Source of the DNA: Bacteroidetes bacterium UBA1941
GTDB lineage: Bacteria > Bacteroidota > Bacteroidia > Chitinophagales > LD1
Length of the DNA: 64,000 nt
Direction: 5' to 3'
Assembly: GCA_002336805.1 (NCBI GenBank)
Contig: DDEZ01000003.1
Location: forward strand, 124,001 to 188,000
Below are positions 15,817 to 24,132 of the stretch, one piece after another (the stretch's first letter is position 1; each line of letters opens with the position of its first letter). The translations under genes were made by a program, and so were the position numbers. The notes below the pieces were generated by a model. It ran no database searches. It had not been told where the DNA came from and saw only the letters and a program-made list of their open reading frames with translations.

Positions 15817-17430
15817 ATGGCCAAGACCAAACCGATCCACGTCAAAAAGGCGGAAGCCGCTACCAGAAAACCAGCCGCCAAGCCCTCTTCCTTTTCTTTT
15901 GCAAAGTTTGCAGACTGGACACACCTGGCTATCATCACGATACTTTTCTGGTTTGTGTACTCTACCATCTTTGACCACAAGCCGGATATGAATGGCGACA
16001 ACTTTGCGTACTACCTGCTGGGCAAGCGGATCGCTACGGGCCAGGGTTTTACCAATGCTACGGATATACACCATGCGCCGCATACGCACTTTCCTATAGG
16101 CTACCCGGCGCTGCTGTCTGTCTTTATCAAAGTGCTGGGAGATGACCAGGACTCGATCAACTTTATGAATGGAGCCATGCTCTATGGCTCACTGCTACTG
16201 CTGTATTTCATCATCAAGCGGCTGACGGGATCCGCTGCGCTGGCATTTGCGGCCAGCCTGCTCACAGCGCTCAACTCGCACCTGCTGCGCAGCGCTACGA
16301 TCACCATGAGTGAGATACCATTCCTCTTTGTGAGTATGCTGGCGCTGTACTTTTTCCTACGGGCTGTGCAGGATGAGCGGAGTATCAGGAGTCCGTGGCT
16401 CTACCTCTCTGTGCTGTGTATCGCGGGCTGCTACTATACCAAGACGACTGCTATAGCGCTCGTGGCGGGTACAGGTTTATACCTGCTGTTTGCCAGGGAC
16501 TGGAAGCGGCTGGCGGTGGTAGTGCTGGGCTTTGGCCTGCTGGCGCTGCCGGGCTATATACGCGACAAATCACTCAAAAGCTCTCACATGGGCCAGCTCA
16601 TGCAGGTGAATCCGTACAAGCCGGAGCTGGGCAACCTGACCTCTGCGACTTTTGCAGAGCGTATCAAAAACAATTTTGAGCGCTACGTATCTATGGATAT
16701 ACCCGTGGGTGTACTCTCTATGAATCTGGACGACCAGGAGACGCACACATCATATGTGAAAGATGATGGCAAGGCAAAGGGCGGCCTGTGGCTGCTGGGG
16801 CTGGCTATCATAGGGCTGGCGCTGTGGGGTATCTGGAGGCTCAGGGACCTGCGCCTGCTGCTGCTGGGCTACATAGGCGGCACACTGGCTATCCTGCTGA
16901 TATGGCCTGATGTATGGGGCGGTATCCGCTTTATCCTGCCGCTGATACCTATCGCTATCTTTCTGGCGCTGTATGGTGTGAAGGAGCTGGTAGCGCTGGC
17001 AGTAGGCGAAGGCAAACTGACCTATGCGCCGTATATCTTTATCCTCTTTGGGCTGATGAGTACCAAGGCTATCGGCGCACTGGAAGACCAGGCCGGACAG
17101 CAGATGCCACCAAACTACCAAAACTACTTTGATATAGCCCGCTGGGCAAAGGAGCATACGCTAAAGGATGCCATCTTCAGCGCACGCAAGGCCGATATGT
17201 TCATCTACTACTCAGATCGCACCTGCGTGGGAGACAAACCGTCTCTGGATGATAAAGAGGTACTGCAATTCTTCCGCGATAACAATGTAGACTATGTGGT
17301 GATAGAGCAGCTGGGCTTCAGCTCTACGGCAAAGTACCTCGTGCCTGCGGTGCAGAAGAACATGGACAAATTTGAAGTGGTGTACCAGCTGAGAAATCCG
17401 GATACGTATCTGCTGAAGTTTAAACGCTGA
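15817..17430 (+). CDS. ArnT/PMT-like glycosyltransferase (family 39-like), membrane
   Basis: A 537-residue integral membrane protein with a basic N-terminal tail (MAKTKPIHVKKAEAATRKPAAK) and roughly 10-12 hydrophobic helices from residue 33 to 420, then a soluble C-terminal domain ending YLLKFKR. The first loop has HKPDMNGDNFAYYLLGKRI with an acidic pair where GT-C enzymes keep catalytic Asp, and HFPIGYPALLS. These features fit polyprenyl-phosphate-sugar dependent GT-C glycosyltransferases. Donor and acceptor are unknown. A hairpin terminator follows. Confidence 0.82.
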   Translation: MAKTKPIHVKKAEAATRKPAAKPSSFSFAKFADWTHLAIITILFWFVYSTIFDHKPDMNGDNFAYYLLGKRIATGQGFTNATDIHHAPHTHFPIGYPALLSVFIKVLGDDQDSINFMNGAMLYGSLLLLYFIIKRLTGSAALAFAASLLTALNSHLLRSATITMSEIPFLFVSMLALYFFLRAVQDERSIRSPWLYLSVLCIAGCYYTKTTAIALVAGTGLYLLFARDWKRLAVVVLGFGLLALPGYIRDKSLKSSHMGQLMQVNPYKPELGNLTSATFAERIKNNFERYVSMDIPVGVLSMNLDDQETHTSYVKDDGKAKGGLWLLGLAIIGLALWGIWRLRDLRLLLLGYIGGTLAILLIWPDVWGGIRFILPLIPIAIFLALYGVKELVALAVGEGKLTYAPYIFILFGLMSTKAIGALEDQAGQQMPPNYQNYFDIARWAKEHTLKDAIFSARKADMFIYYSDRTCVGDKPSLDDKEVLQFFRDNNVDYVVIEQLGFSSTAKYLVPAVQKNMDKFEVVYQLRNPDTYLLKFKR

Positions 17431-17450
17431 TACTCCCAAACTGATAAAGG

Positions 17451-17478
17451 AAAAGCCGCCCATAGTTGAGCGGCTTTT
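17451..17478. terminator. bidirectional terminator
   Basis: AAAAGCCGC / GCGGCTTTT arms (17451-17459, 17470-17478) followed by ttctgttttt. It lies between the convergent glycosyltransferase and the LamG/S74-like gene and can serve both. Confidence 0.8.
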
Positions 17479-17499
17479 CTGTTTTTGGTGATCTGTGAT

Positions 17500-19482
17500 T
17501 TACTGCTTGCCGGAGATGATCATCAGCTTGGTATCAATGACCGATCCGTCTACAAACAGGGTGTAGGTATATGTACCGACGCTGAGGTCAGCTGCGCTGA
17601 AGGAGACTGAGCCCTGCCCCTTTGTAGTGATATCCAGGTGCTTTATCAGTTTGCCATCCAGGCTATTGACCTCTATAGAGGCTGTAGTGCCGGTATTGAT
17701 GCTATATCCTATAGCAGTCTGCTGTGAGAATGGATTTGGTATGTTTTGAAACAGCTTATTGTCCGTCTGGCTGCTATTGCCTTTGAGCGTGGCGCAGCCG
17801 GAGCTGCATATCTCATTGAGCTGCTGTTTCAGTTCTGCATTTTCTGCATGCAGTTCCTTCACAGCCTGGATCAGTACGGGCACGAGTCCGGTATAGTTTA
17901 CTGCCATAAACTTCAGGTCTTTGCCGGTCTCGGAGGCAGGGCTGGTGACCTGCTGTACGAGGCCCGGAAATACGCTCTGGAGGTTCTTGGCCAGCAGTCC
18001 TATCTGATCTCCTTGAGGCAGGTTCATACCTTTCAGCTGGTCATTTTTAAACTGGTAGGAATTGACCTGCAGCTTCTCTATGAGAGGCAGCATGTTAGTC
18101 ACCGGTTTGATGTTTGTTTTCAGGTTTTCGTCAGATGGATTCAGGTTGCCTGATGAGTAGCAGGCACCGTTGAAGTAGCCTGCACAGTTTGAGGCTGTCT
18201 GTGTGCCGAAGTAGGTACTATATATACCATAGTTGGCAGAGGTGCCATTCAGCGCAAGGAATGTGCCTCCATAAGCGGAGGTACCGCCACCGCCCACGCT
18301 GGCACATCCTGCATTAATATTGGAAGAGTTGGTCGCAAAAAAGTAGCCGCCGTAATTGTTTGCACTGGATGCTGTATTCAGGCCATTGGCATTGGCAAAT
18401 ATACCACAGGCAGTGCCATTGGCTGCTACGATATCACCATTTACCACATTGGCTCCGTAGGAGGTAGAGAGCGCCGTGGCCTGCGCGGTCTTGTATACAT
18501 CGAGCGGAGATTGTGGTGTAGTGAGGCCTATGCCTACATTGCCGGCAGCGCTGATGCGCATCCTTTCGGCAGCATTGGTCACGATGCGGAGGTCACTGCT
18601 ATTGATGGCTCCGAGTACATTATTAGTGCCACTTACAGTATTGCCTTGCAGCTTCCAGAAGCATGCATCAGAGCACGTAGTGTCACTCATACACCTGCTG
18701 AGGACCGCACCATAGAGCTGTACCAGATAGGCACTCACCTGAGATATCTCGGCGTCTGACAGTCTCCTGTTGTACGCCAGTACGCGGAAGATGCTGCCTG
18801 TGAAGGGATGATAAAGTGTATTGACCTGGATCCTGGAGCCAAGGGTGATGATGCGCGGTACAGCAGTGTAGGCAGTGGCTGCACCGAGCGTGGAGGTACC
18901 GCTAGTAGACTTATTGCCATCTACAAACATATCCAGATCAGCAGACGTGATACCTGTATTCCACGCTCCGGTCTGCACGACCACCTGGCCGTCCGGTGCC
19001 AGTGGGAGGCATTGGTGAGTTTTGCCTACCCAGTTGCTGGCCTGGCTGTGGTGATACACGGTATTCGCCTCTATGGTAAACTCGTTTTTCAGCGTGCGGG
19101 TAGTATCTTGTATAGATACGGGTGCATTGGTGCCACCCCCATAGGTGCCGGATGTAGATACCACAAACACTGTGGCAGTCGTGCCAAACCCGTTAGTGTT
19201 TGCACTTTTCATGACCGATGTGCCGGCAAACTTGACAGCAGAGAGGCCATTGACATTTGTCAGGGATGGGTTGGCCGTAGCTACAGGAGAGAAGGTGGTG
19301 AGTGTATTGCCTGTACCAGACTGGTCTGCCCATGTAGACAGCGCGGGCCAAGTATTGGCAGTAAATCCTACCACGGGGTCCAGGTCCAGCTGGAGGCCGC
19401 TGGTCACAGGGGGATTGGTATGTTGGGCCCTTGCGGCCAGGCATGAGAGTACTATGAGAGTGCTTGCTAGTATTTTTTTCAT
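17500..19482 (-). CDS. T9SS surface protein with LamG-like and peptidase-S74 (tail-fibre chaperone-like) regions
   Basis: A 660-residue secreted protein with signal peptide MKKILASTLIVLSCLAARAQ. Residues ~25-260 resemble a LamG/concanavalin-like domain (GLQLDLDPVVGFTANTWPALSTWADQSG...VSAYLVQLYG). A repetitive middle (GNVGIGLTTPQSPLDVYKT) precedes an S74-like chaperone segment (NPSDENLKTNIKPVTNMLPLIEKL, about 450-560). There the usual S-D(K/R)-N/R-L-K motif reads SDENLKTN. The last ~80 residues are a T9SS type A sorting domain. It is probably an adhesin or surface fibre. Whether S74 self-cleavage occurs is unknown. Confidence 0.83.
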   Translation of the reverse strand: MKKILASTLIVLSCLAARAQHTNPPVTSGLQLDLDPVVGFTANTWPALSTWADQSGTGNTLTTFSPVATANPSLTNVNGLSAVKFAGTSVMKSANTNGFGTTATVFVVSTSGTYGGGTNAPVSIQDTTRTLKNEFTIEANTVYHHSQASNWVGKTHQCLPLAPDGQVVVQTGAWNTGITSADLDMFVDGNKSTSGTSTLGAATAYTAVPRIITLGSRIQVNTLYHPFTGSIFRVLAYNRRLSDAEISQVSAYLVQLYGAVLSRCMSDTTCSDACFWKLQGNTVSGTNNVLGAINSSDLRIVTNAAERMRISAAGNVGIGLTTPQSPLDVYKTAQATALSTSYGANVVNGDIVAANGTACGIFANANGLNTASSANNYGGYFFATNSSNINAGCASVGGGGTSAYGGTFLALNGTSANYGIYSTYFGTQTASNCAGYFNGACYSSGNLNPSDENLKTNIKPVTNMLPLIEKLQVNSYQFKNDQLKGMNLPQGDQIGLLAKNLQSVFPGLVQQVTSPASETGKDLKFMAVNYTGLVPVLIQAVKELHAENAELKQQLNEICSSGCATLKGNSSQTDNKLFQNIPNPFSQQTAIGYSINTGTTASIEVNSLDGKLIKHLDITTKGQGSVSFSAADLSVGTYTYTLFVDGSVIDTKLMIISGKQ

Positions 19483-20105
19483 GATCGTTTTTTTTGAATG
19501 CCTACTTTGTAAAAGAAGGGTGTTCGGCTTGTCCCCTTTTCGGACGTCTTCAGAGGCAGGTAATACTCGCCCTGCACTGCTTCGGCAGCGTGAAAGCTCG
19601 TACCAGGAAAATAGTGTGACGCCGGCAGGCCGGCTGTGAGATGGGGTTGGGCTGGGTGGTGGCGTCGTCAGCGCTGTGTTTTTTTGATCATAGTGTGTCA
19701 GTGTTTAGATAGCCTGCATGATGAGGCGCAGGCATAGCCTCATAGCCTGTCCGTACGCAGCATGCATGATGCATACATGGCATACAGAGCAAATGATACA
19801 AGACGTAACGTAATGGTCAAGGGGTGAGTGACCGAAGCGATGGGGTTGACGATCTGAGGTTGTATTGCGGCGTTCTTATCACAGGGTTCGGCAGAGCCTA
19901 TAGTAGCGAGGGGTACTCTGATCAGCGTATTGGTTCACCAGCCGCATACCAAAGGTGCGTATTCAAAAGATAAAAACCAACCTTTTGATATTATTTTTTT
20001 ATTAAGAAATGCAATATGATGTGATACAATATATTGCGCAACTGAGGTAGTCTGCGAAAGTGATTCGCCGATCACGATCATCGGTAGAATGAAGCTGGTA
20101 TTGCC
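19483..20105. other. 622-bp intergenic region, no gene seen
   Basis: No reading frame here has a credible product and no tRNA or known riboswitch is recognised. An A/T-rich tract with runs of T lies near 19970-20010. The region separates two minus-strand units and probably holds the promoter of the LamG/S74-like gene near 19483-19560, although a consensus box is not clear. Confidence 0.5.
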
Positions 20106-21353
20106 TTATGCCTCTATCTGCTTGCTCAGGTCTATCATCCTGATGAGGCGGTTGACCTGGTTTTCCGAGTCCTTAACGTATTCGTTATTCTGGTCCCATA
20201 CGTATCCGGCCAGTACAGAGCATATCTTATTGACTACATCTGTAGGGCGGTAGTCGTTAAAGAATATCTTCTGCAGGCGGCCGTCATACCATGCCATGAC
20301 ATAGGTGCGGAAGGCATCTACACCTGTCATCATCACATCCATGTAGTCCTTTTGCCAGTCTACTTTTTCGCCATTGAGCTGCCTGACTACCAGGTCTGCG
20401 GCCATGCGGCTGGAGGTCACAGCCAGTGTGACACCGGAGCTGAATACAGGATCAAGAAACTCAGTCACATTGCCTGTCAGTACAAAGCCATCTCCAAAGA
20501 ATTTATCGCAAGTAGCAGACCATGACTGTATGACGCGTGGCTCAAAGAGGAACTCACAGCCCTCAAAGCGCTCGGCGATATTAGGATCGCTGGCTATGAT
20601 GGCGCGCAGCTGCTCCTCCGGTGTACCGGTAAAGGCATCAAAGAAGCCCGGCTCACTCACAAAGCCACAAGAGGTGATACCATCTGAGAAGGGGATGCAC
20701 CATGCCCATACACCCGGAGCGTGATCTACTATGAGGATGCGGTTAGGCTCCACATAGTTATTGCGACGGGTATCGCGTATGTGGGTGAAAAGGGTCTTGC
20801 GGGGAGGCAGGTTAGATGGACGCTCCATGCCAAACATACGCGGTATGACACGGCCGTAGCCACTGCCATCTACTATAAATTTCGCTTCTACCTGTTTGGC
20901 CTCGCCAGCTGGTGTGGTCATAGTGGTAGTACTGCTGCCATCTGCGGCAAATTTGATGTCCGTCACAGTAGTCTTGTACTCTACAGGCACGCCCATTTTC
21001 TCTACCTCAGTGGCCAGCAGGGTGTCCAGCTCGGCCCGCTTCACTTGCCAGGTCCACTTCCAGCCTTCGGTAAACTGATCCGAAAAGTTGAAGTCCATGA
21101 TCTGGCCAGCGGTATTGACAAATTTAGCCCCATATTTCTCCTGAAAGCCATGTGCCTTTACAGCAGGCAGGAAGCCTGCTGCGTCCAGTGCCTCCATACA
21201 TTTGGGTAAAAGGCTCTCGCCGATCACAAAGCGTGGGAATTGTTCTTTCTCTACGATCTTGACCTTATAGCCGGCCTTATTGATAATGGAGGCGGCTACG
21301 GAGCCTGACGGGCCTGCGCCTATCACGAGTACATCTACTTGTTCGGTTGTCAT
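20106..21353 (-). CDS. FAD-dependent halogenase-like oxidoreductase of the flexirubin locus
   Basis: A 415-residue flavoprotein. The N-terminal Rossmann motif is VLVIGAGPSGSVAASIINKAG, followed by FPRFVIGESLLP, typical of the tryptophan-halogenase/geranylgeranyl-reductase group. WAWCIP near residue 215 matches the flavin-dependent halogenase motif WxWxIP, and GNVTEFLDPVFSSGVTLA is the C-terminal FAD segment. Genes of this type are regular members of flexirubin clusters, and some flexirubins are chlorinated, so aryl chlorination is plausible. Oxidation or hydroxylation of the aryl head is the alternative. It is separated from the upstream ketosynthase gene by the GxxExxY element. Confidence 0.85.
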   Translation of the reverse strand: MTTEQVDVLVIGAGPSGSVAASIINKAGYKVKIVEKEQFPRFVIGESLLPKCMEALDAAGFLPAVKAHGFQEKYGAKFVNTAGQIMDFNFSDQFTEGWKWTWQVKRAELDTLLATEVEKMGVPVEYKTTVTDIKFAADGSSTTTMTTPAGEAKQVEAKFIVDGSGYGRVIPRMFGMERPSNLPPRKTLFTHIRDTRRNNYVEPNRILIVDHAPGVWAWCIPFSDGITSCGFVSEPGFFDAFTGTPEEQLRAIIASDPNIAERFEGCEFLFEPRVIQSWSATCDKFFGDGFVLTGNVTEFLDPVFSSGVTLAVTSSRMAADLVVRQLNGEKVDWQKDYMDVMMTGVDAFRTYVMAWYDGRLQKIFFNDYRPTDVVNKICSVLAGYVWDQNNEYVKDSENQVNRLIRMIDLSKQIEA

Positions 21354-21395
21354 TTATTTTGAATTGTTTTTAGGCAGCTTTTTAAATACATTTTC

Positions 21396-21428
21396 TTGAA
21401 CCACATAGAACACATAGATCACATAGAA
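21396..21428. repeat. left arm of 33-bp perfect inverted repeat around GxxExxY
   Basis: Three CACATAG(A/T)(A/T/C) words with a 9-nt period after a ttgaac lead. The 33 bp are exactly the reverse complement of 21912-21944. Confidence 0.9.
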
Positions 21429-21445
21429 AAAGCGTCTAGTGTCCT

Positions 21446-21889
21446 TCATTCGCCGGGTAGGTCCTTGTAGAAGTCATTGACGAATGTTTCCTGGCCCAAC
21501 TGAAAAATATTTAACGAGTTAAAATTAATAAGAATTCCTTTTGGAACCTTGAGTAAAGTCATATAACTCATCAATTGTGCACGATGTATGGGCAGTATTT
21601 TTTCTACTGTTTTCAACTCGACCACCAGACACTCTTCCACCAAAACATCACACCTCAGATCGGCCATAATATCTACTCCTTTATAGACCACCGGAACTAC
21701 TAACTCGGTGCGGCTGCGTAGACCTTGCAGTTTCAATTCCTGCTCAAAGCATTTCTGATAAGTCCCTTCCAGCAGTCCAATGCCCATATGTTTCTGTACC
21801 TCGATAGCTGCACCTATCACCTTATAGGTTAATTCGTCCAGTTTTTTCTTTGTGATCCTAGGTTTATTTCCCTCCATTTGCAGATTCAA
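21446..21889 (-). CDS. GxxExxY protein (predicted PD-(D/E)xK-like nuclease)
   Basis: 147 residues. Seen: LTYKVIGAAIEVQKHMGIGLLEGTYQKCFEQEL, which holds the family-naming G-x-x-E-x-x-Y (GLLEGTY), then VPVVYKGVDIMADLRCDVLVEECLVVELKTVEKI, with acidic and lysine residues arranged as in PD-(D/E)xK nucleases, and LLKVPKGILINFN near the end. The gene lies precisely inside a perfect 33-bp inverted repeat and interrupts the flexirubin operon between ketosynthase and halogenase-like genes. The family is sporadic and often multicopy. Function is unknown; association with short repeats suggests a role in their spread or processing (inference). Confidence 0.93.
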   Translation of the reverse strand: MNLQMEGNKPRITKKKLDELTYKVIGAAIEVQKHMGIGLLEGTYQKCFEQELKLQGLRSRTELVVPVVYKGVDIMADLRCDVLVEECLVVELKTVEKILPIHRAQLMSYMTLLKVPKGILINFNSLNIFQLGQETFVNDFYKDLPGE

Positions 21890-21911
21890 ATTAAGCCTTT
21901 TGCTGCGTAAA

Positions 21912-21944
21912 TTCTATGTGATCTATGTGTTCTATGTGGTTCAA
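21912..21944. repeat. right arm of 33-bp perfect inverted repeat around GxxExxY
   Basis: Exact reverse complement of 21396-21428. Its last bases overlap the stop codon (21941-21943) of the upstream ketosynthase gene, so the element abuts the end of that coding region. Confidence 0.9.
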
Positions 21945-23071
21945 ATTGCACGGACCTTGTACACAATCGCCGCATTGCAGCCGCCAAAACCTGAAGCCGT
22001 TTTGAGTGCATGATCTTTGTCAGAAGATATGACAGCTGTATTCACTGTGACACTGCCGGGTACGCCGTTTTCTGTATAGCGGAGGCTGGCCAGTATTTTC
22101 CTGTGCCGCAGGGAGTGGATGGTCATCACGGTCTCTATCACACCTGCTGCGCCGAGGGTATGGCCGTAGTAGCCCTTCAGGCTGTGTAGCGGTGTGGCGC
22201 TGAGGCCTGCCTGCGCAAAGGCTTTGCTCTCCATTTCATCATTGTAGAGTGTGGCGGTACCGTGAGCAGAGATAAAGGACAGATCTGCTACACTCGCATC
22301 ACTACGGGCCAGCGCTTTGGTCACGGCGTCTGCCAGCTCTGCGCCGGTGCGCGATGGACCGGAGATATGATTGGCATCATTGGTCAGGCCCTCGCCGAGT
22401 ACCTGTATGCTGTCAGGCCCGGCCTGAGATATATCATTGGTCAAAACTACTGTAGCTGCTCCCTCGCCGAGGTTGATACCCTTACGCGCTTTATCAAACG
22501 GGCGGCAGGGCTCATCACTGATGGCCATGAGGCTCTGGAAGCCCGATACTACAAACCGGGAAAGTACATCAGCGCCTGTCACCACGGCATGTTTATACCT
22601 GCCAGAGTTTATCAGTCGCTTGGCAGTGATGATGGCCAGCACGCCGGAGATACAGGCATTGGAGACTACGATAGGTTTATTCACTGCGTGAAAATGCGCT
22701 GCGATACGGTCTGCAGAGCGTGACAGGGAGAGCTCGCTATCCGGTGCGCCATCTGCCAGTAGTTCTATATTACCCTTGGTAGTAGAGAGGATGAAGATGG
22801 TATCAGGATCATCCAGCCGGATGGCAGTATGTGCCAGAGCATCTGTGACGGACAGGATACACAGCCTGTCAAAACGTGTGTGTGCCTCAGCCAGCGCGGG
22901 TAGTGTGGTATCATCTATGCGAGCTGCGTAGATAGGGGTAGGGGACAGGTGCGGGTCAGACACGAGTGAGATACCGGACTCGCCCCGGGATACACGCGCA
23001 TAGTTCTCTGCAGCGGTGGTGCCTAGCGGAGAGGTCACATTGTCAGCTATGATATAGACAGGAGAGGACAT
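21941..23071 (-). CDS. beta-ketoacyl-ACP synthase (FabF-like), flexirubin locus
   Basis: About 376 residues of the thiolase-fold condensing enzyme group. The start is placed at 23071 (MSSPVYIIADNVTSPLG), which removes a poor extension overlapping the thioesterase gene. The catalytic Cys (VVSNACISG), first His (SAHGTATLYND) and second His (GYYGHTLGAAG) are all present, so it should be active rather than a chain-length factor. It extends the acyl chain on ACP for aryl polyene synthesis. It follows the thioesterase gene by 2 nt. Confidence 0.9.
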   Translation of the reverse strand: MSSPVYIIADNVTSPLGTTAAENYARVSRGESGISLVSDPHLSPTPIYAARIDDTTLPALAEAHTRFDRLCILSVTDALAHTAIRLDDPDTIFILSTTKGNIELLADGAPDSELSLSRSADRIAAHFHAVNKPIVVSNACISGVLAIITAKRLINSGRYKHAVVTGADVLSRFVVSGFQSLMAISDEPCRPFDKARKGINLGEGAATVVLTNDISQAGPDSIQVLGEGLTNDANHISGPSRTGAELADAVTKALARSDASVADLSFISAHGTATLYNDEMESKAFAQAGLSATPLHSLKGYYGHTLGAAGVIETVMTIHSLRHRKILASLRYTENGVPGSVTVNTAVISSDKDHALKTASGFGGCNAAIVYKVRAI

Positions 23072-23073
23072 GA

Positions 23074-23529
23074 CTACCGGAGGCCTACCTCGTGCATCCA
23101 CTCGGTGATAAAATCAGGCACAGTGAGCGCCAGCTCCATAGTACCGTTGGTCACAAAGACCTGTGTGGTAGAGCCTGTGCAGATCAGGTCGCCGGCTTCA
23201 TTTCTGATCTTGTAGTGAAAGATGATCTTGGCGGCATCTGTCCTGATATAGTGGGCCTCTACGAATGCAATATCCTTGTAGCGCAGCGGCCTCTTGTACG
23301 TAGCCTCAGAGTGTATCAGCGGCGTAGCGTAGCCTTTCTGATAGAAGGAATAAAGGTCAAAACCATACTGATCGGCAAAGGCATCACGGGCATCCTCAAA
23401 GTACTTGAGGTAGTTGCCATGCCAGACGATACCGAGCGGGTCGCACTCGTGAAAGCGCACTTTGATGCGCGCTACGGCTTTCAGTTCTTTGGTCTTGCCA
23501 TTGGGCAGGGTGTCAGGGGCACTTTTCAT
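23074..23529 (-). CDS. YbgC-type hotdog acyl-ACP/CoA thioesterase, flexirubin locus
   Basis: About 151 residues. It has the 4-hydroxybenzoyl-CoA thioesterase/YbgC signature VRFHECDPLGIVWHGNYLKYFEDAR, in which the Asp is catalytic. It may release or hand over the polyene acyl chain. The start is placed at ATG 23529 (MKSAPDTLPNG); the longer frame to 23562 adds a basic non-conserved stretch. It is tightly linked to the ketosynthase downstream, and its upstream side is the tRNA-like gene pair and terminator. Confidence 0.87.
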   Translation of the reverse strand: MKSAPDTLPNGKTKELKAVARIKVRFHECDPLGIVWHGNYLKYFEDARDAFADQYGFDLYSFYQKGYATPLIHSEATYKRPLRYKDIAFVEAHYIRTDAAKIIFHYKIRNEAGDLICTGSTTQVFVTNGTMELALTVPDFITEWMHEVGLR

Positions 23530-23762
23530 AATCACTTTTAAGGTGTGTCTTCTAGGCCTCATGAGAGTCCTGCAAACGACGTTCCCAATTTACATCTTTC
23601 TGACATACAAGACAATACCGTAATGCCGCAACAATTTCCCAATCCAACGCACACGGATGACATATAAACTGGGATAATGCCAAAGTATTTCAATATCAGC
23701 GTGATCAGTCTGCTGATGTATTCCTTTTTCCAAAAGTCGTAATAAAACGAACTATTTTAAAA

Positions 23763-23799
23763 CAAAAAAGCATCATGAGAGTTCATCTCATAATGCTTT
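23763..23799 (-). terminator. terminator after the tRNA-like genes
   Basis: On the minus strand a 13-bp stem (AAGCATTATGAGA / TCTCATGATGCTT, with one mismatch) and a 5-nt loop precede a run of six T. It closes transcription coming from the tRNA-like genes. Confidence 0.8.
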
Positions 23800-23827
23800 A
23801 ATTTTATAAAGACTCTTTTCAGAGAAA

Positions 23828-23911
23828 TATTCGATACGGGACTCGAACCCGTACGCCTCACGGCACTGCATTGCAAGTGCAGGGTGTCTACCAATTCCAC
23901 CAACCTGTCGC
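23828..23911 (-). tRNA. tRNA-like gene B: Leu-type body, UGC anticodon loop, unpaired acceptor
   Basis: On the minus strand the D region GGTGGAATTGGTAGACAC is typical of tRNA-Leu. The anticodon stem CTGCA/TGCAG is perfect around loop CTTGCAA, so the anticodon reads UGC (Ala codon GCA). A class II variable arm (GCC GTGA GGC) and a T arm ACGGG-TTCGAGT-CCCGT follow. However, the 5' side (GCGACAGG) and 3' side (ATCGAAT) cannot form a 7-bp acceptor stem. It directly follows tRNA-like gene A. It could be a degenerate tRNA-Leu, an unusual alloacceptor, or a tRNA-like RNA. Ends are approximate. Confidence 0.6.
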
Positions 23912-24012
23912 GGAGACTGAGGGATTCGAACCCCCGACGCAAGGGGAATTGCCTGCCAAATATTTCTAAGAGGCACGCAATCCTCCGCTCTACCAAACTG
24001 AGCTAAGTCTCC
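23912..24012 (-). tRNA. tRNA-like gene A, 101 nt, with extended anticodon region
   Basis: On the minus strand a perfect 7-bp acceptor (GGAGACT/AGTCTCC), D arm GCTC-AGTTTGGTA-GAGC and T arm GGGGG-TTCGAAT-CCCTC are clear. Between D and T arms lie 51 nt instead of the usual ~23. This part can form one long helix (GGAGGATTGCGTGCC with GGCAGGCAATTCCCC, two mismatches, one G-U) with a 14-nt loop. Alternatively it forms a 5-bp anticodon stem (GGAGG/CCTCT) with an 8-nt loop plus a very long variable region. The anticodon cannot be assigned safely. It is either a tRNA with an insertion or an unusual tRNA-like RNA. Confidence 0.62.
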
Positions 24013-24132
24013 ATTTCTAAGATGTATTGCTAAAGACGTGCCAAGGCAAAAAAACTGACAAAAACGTAAAAATTAACGATAAAATGTCAGGGGTGTAGGG
24101 TAAGTCCAAGACAGGTTGTCAGTTGTTCGCTA

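Noticed and set aside
15401..15974. Frames of 98-136 residues between hmgA and the glycosyltransferase
   Set aside because: They are made of translated TGTCCCA words (e.g. repeated CPTFL/CPIS) and AT-rich spacer, or overlap the glycosyltransferase in another frame.
23912..24012. Archaeal-type or group I intron in tRNA-like gene A
   Set aside because: The extra ~28 nt are far too short for group I, and the helix does not show a bulge-helix-bulge. The extra sequence is better described as an extended arm of unknown meaning.
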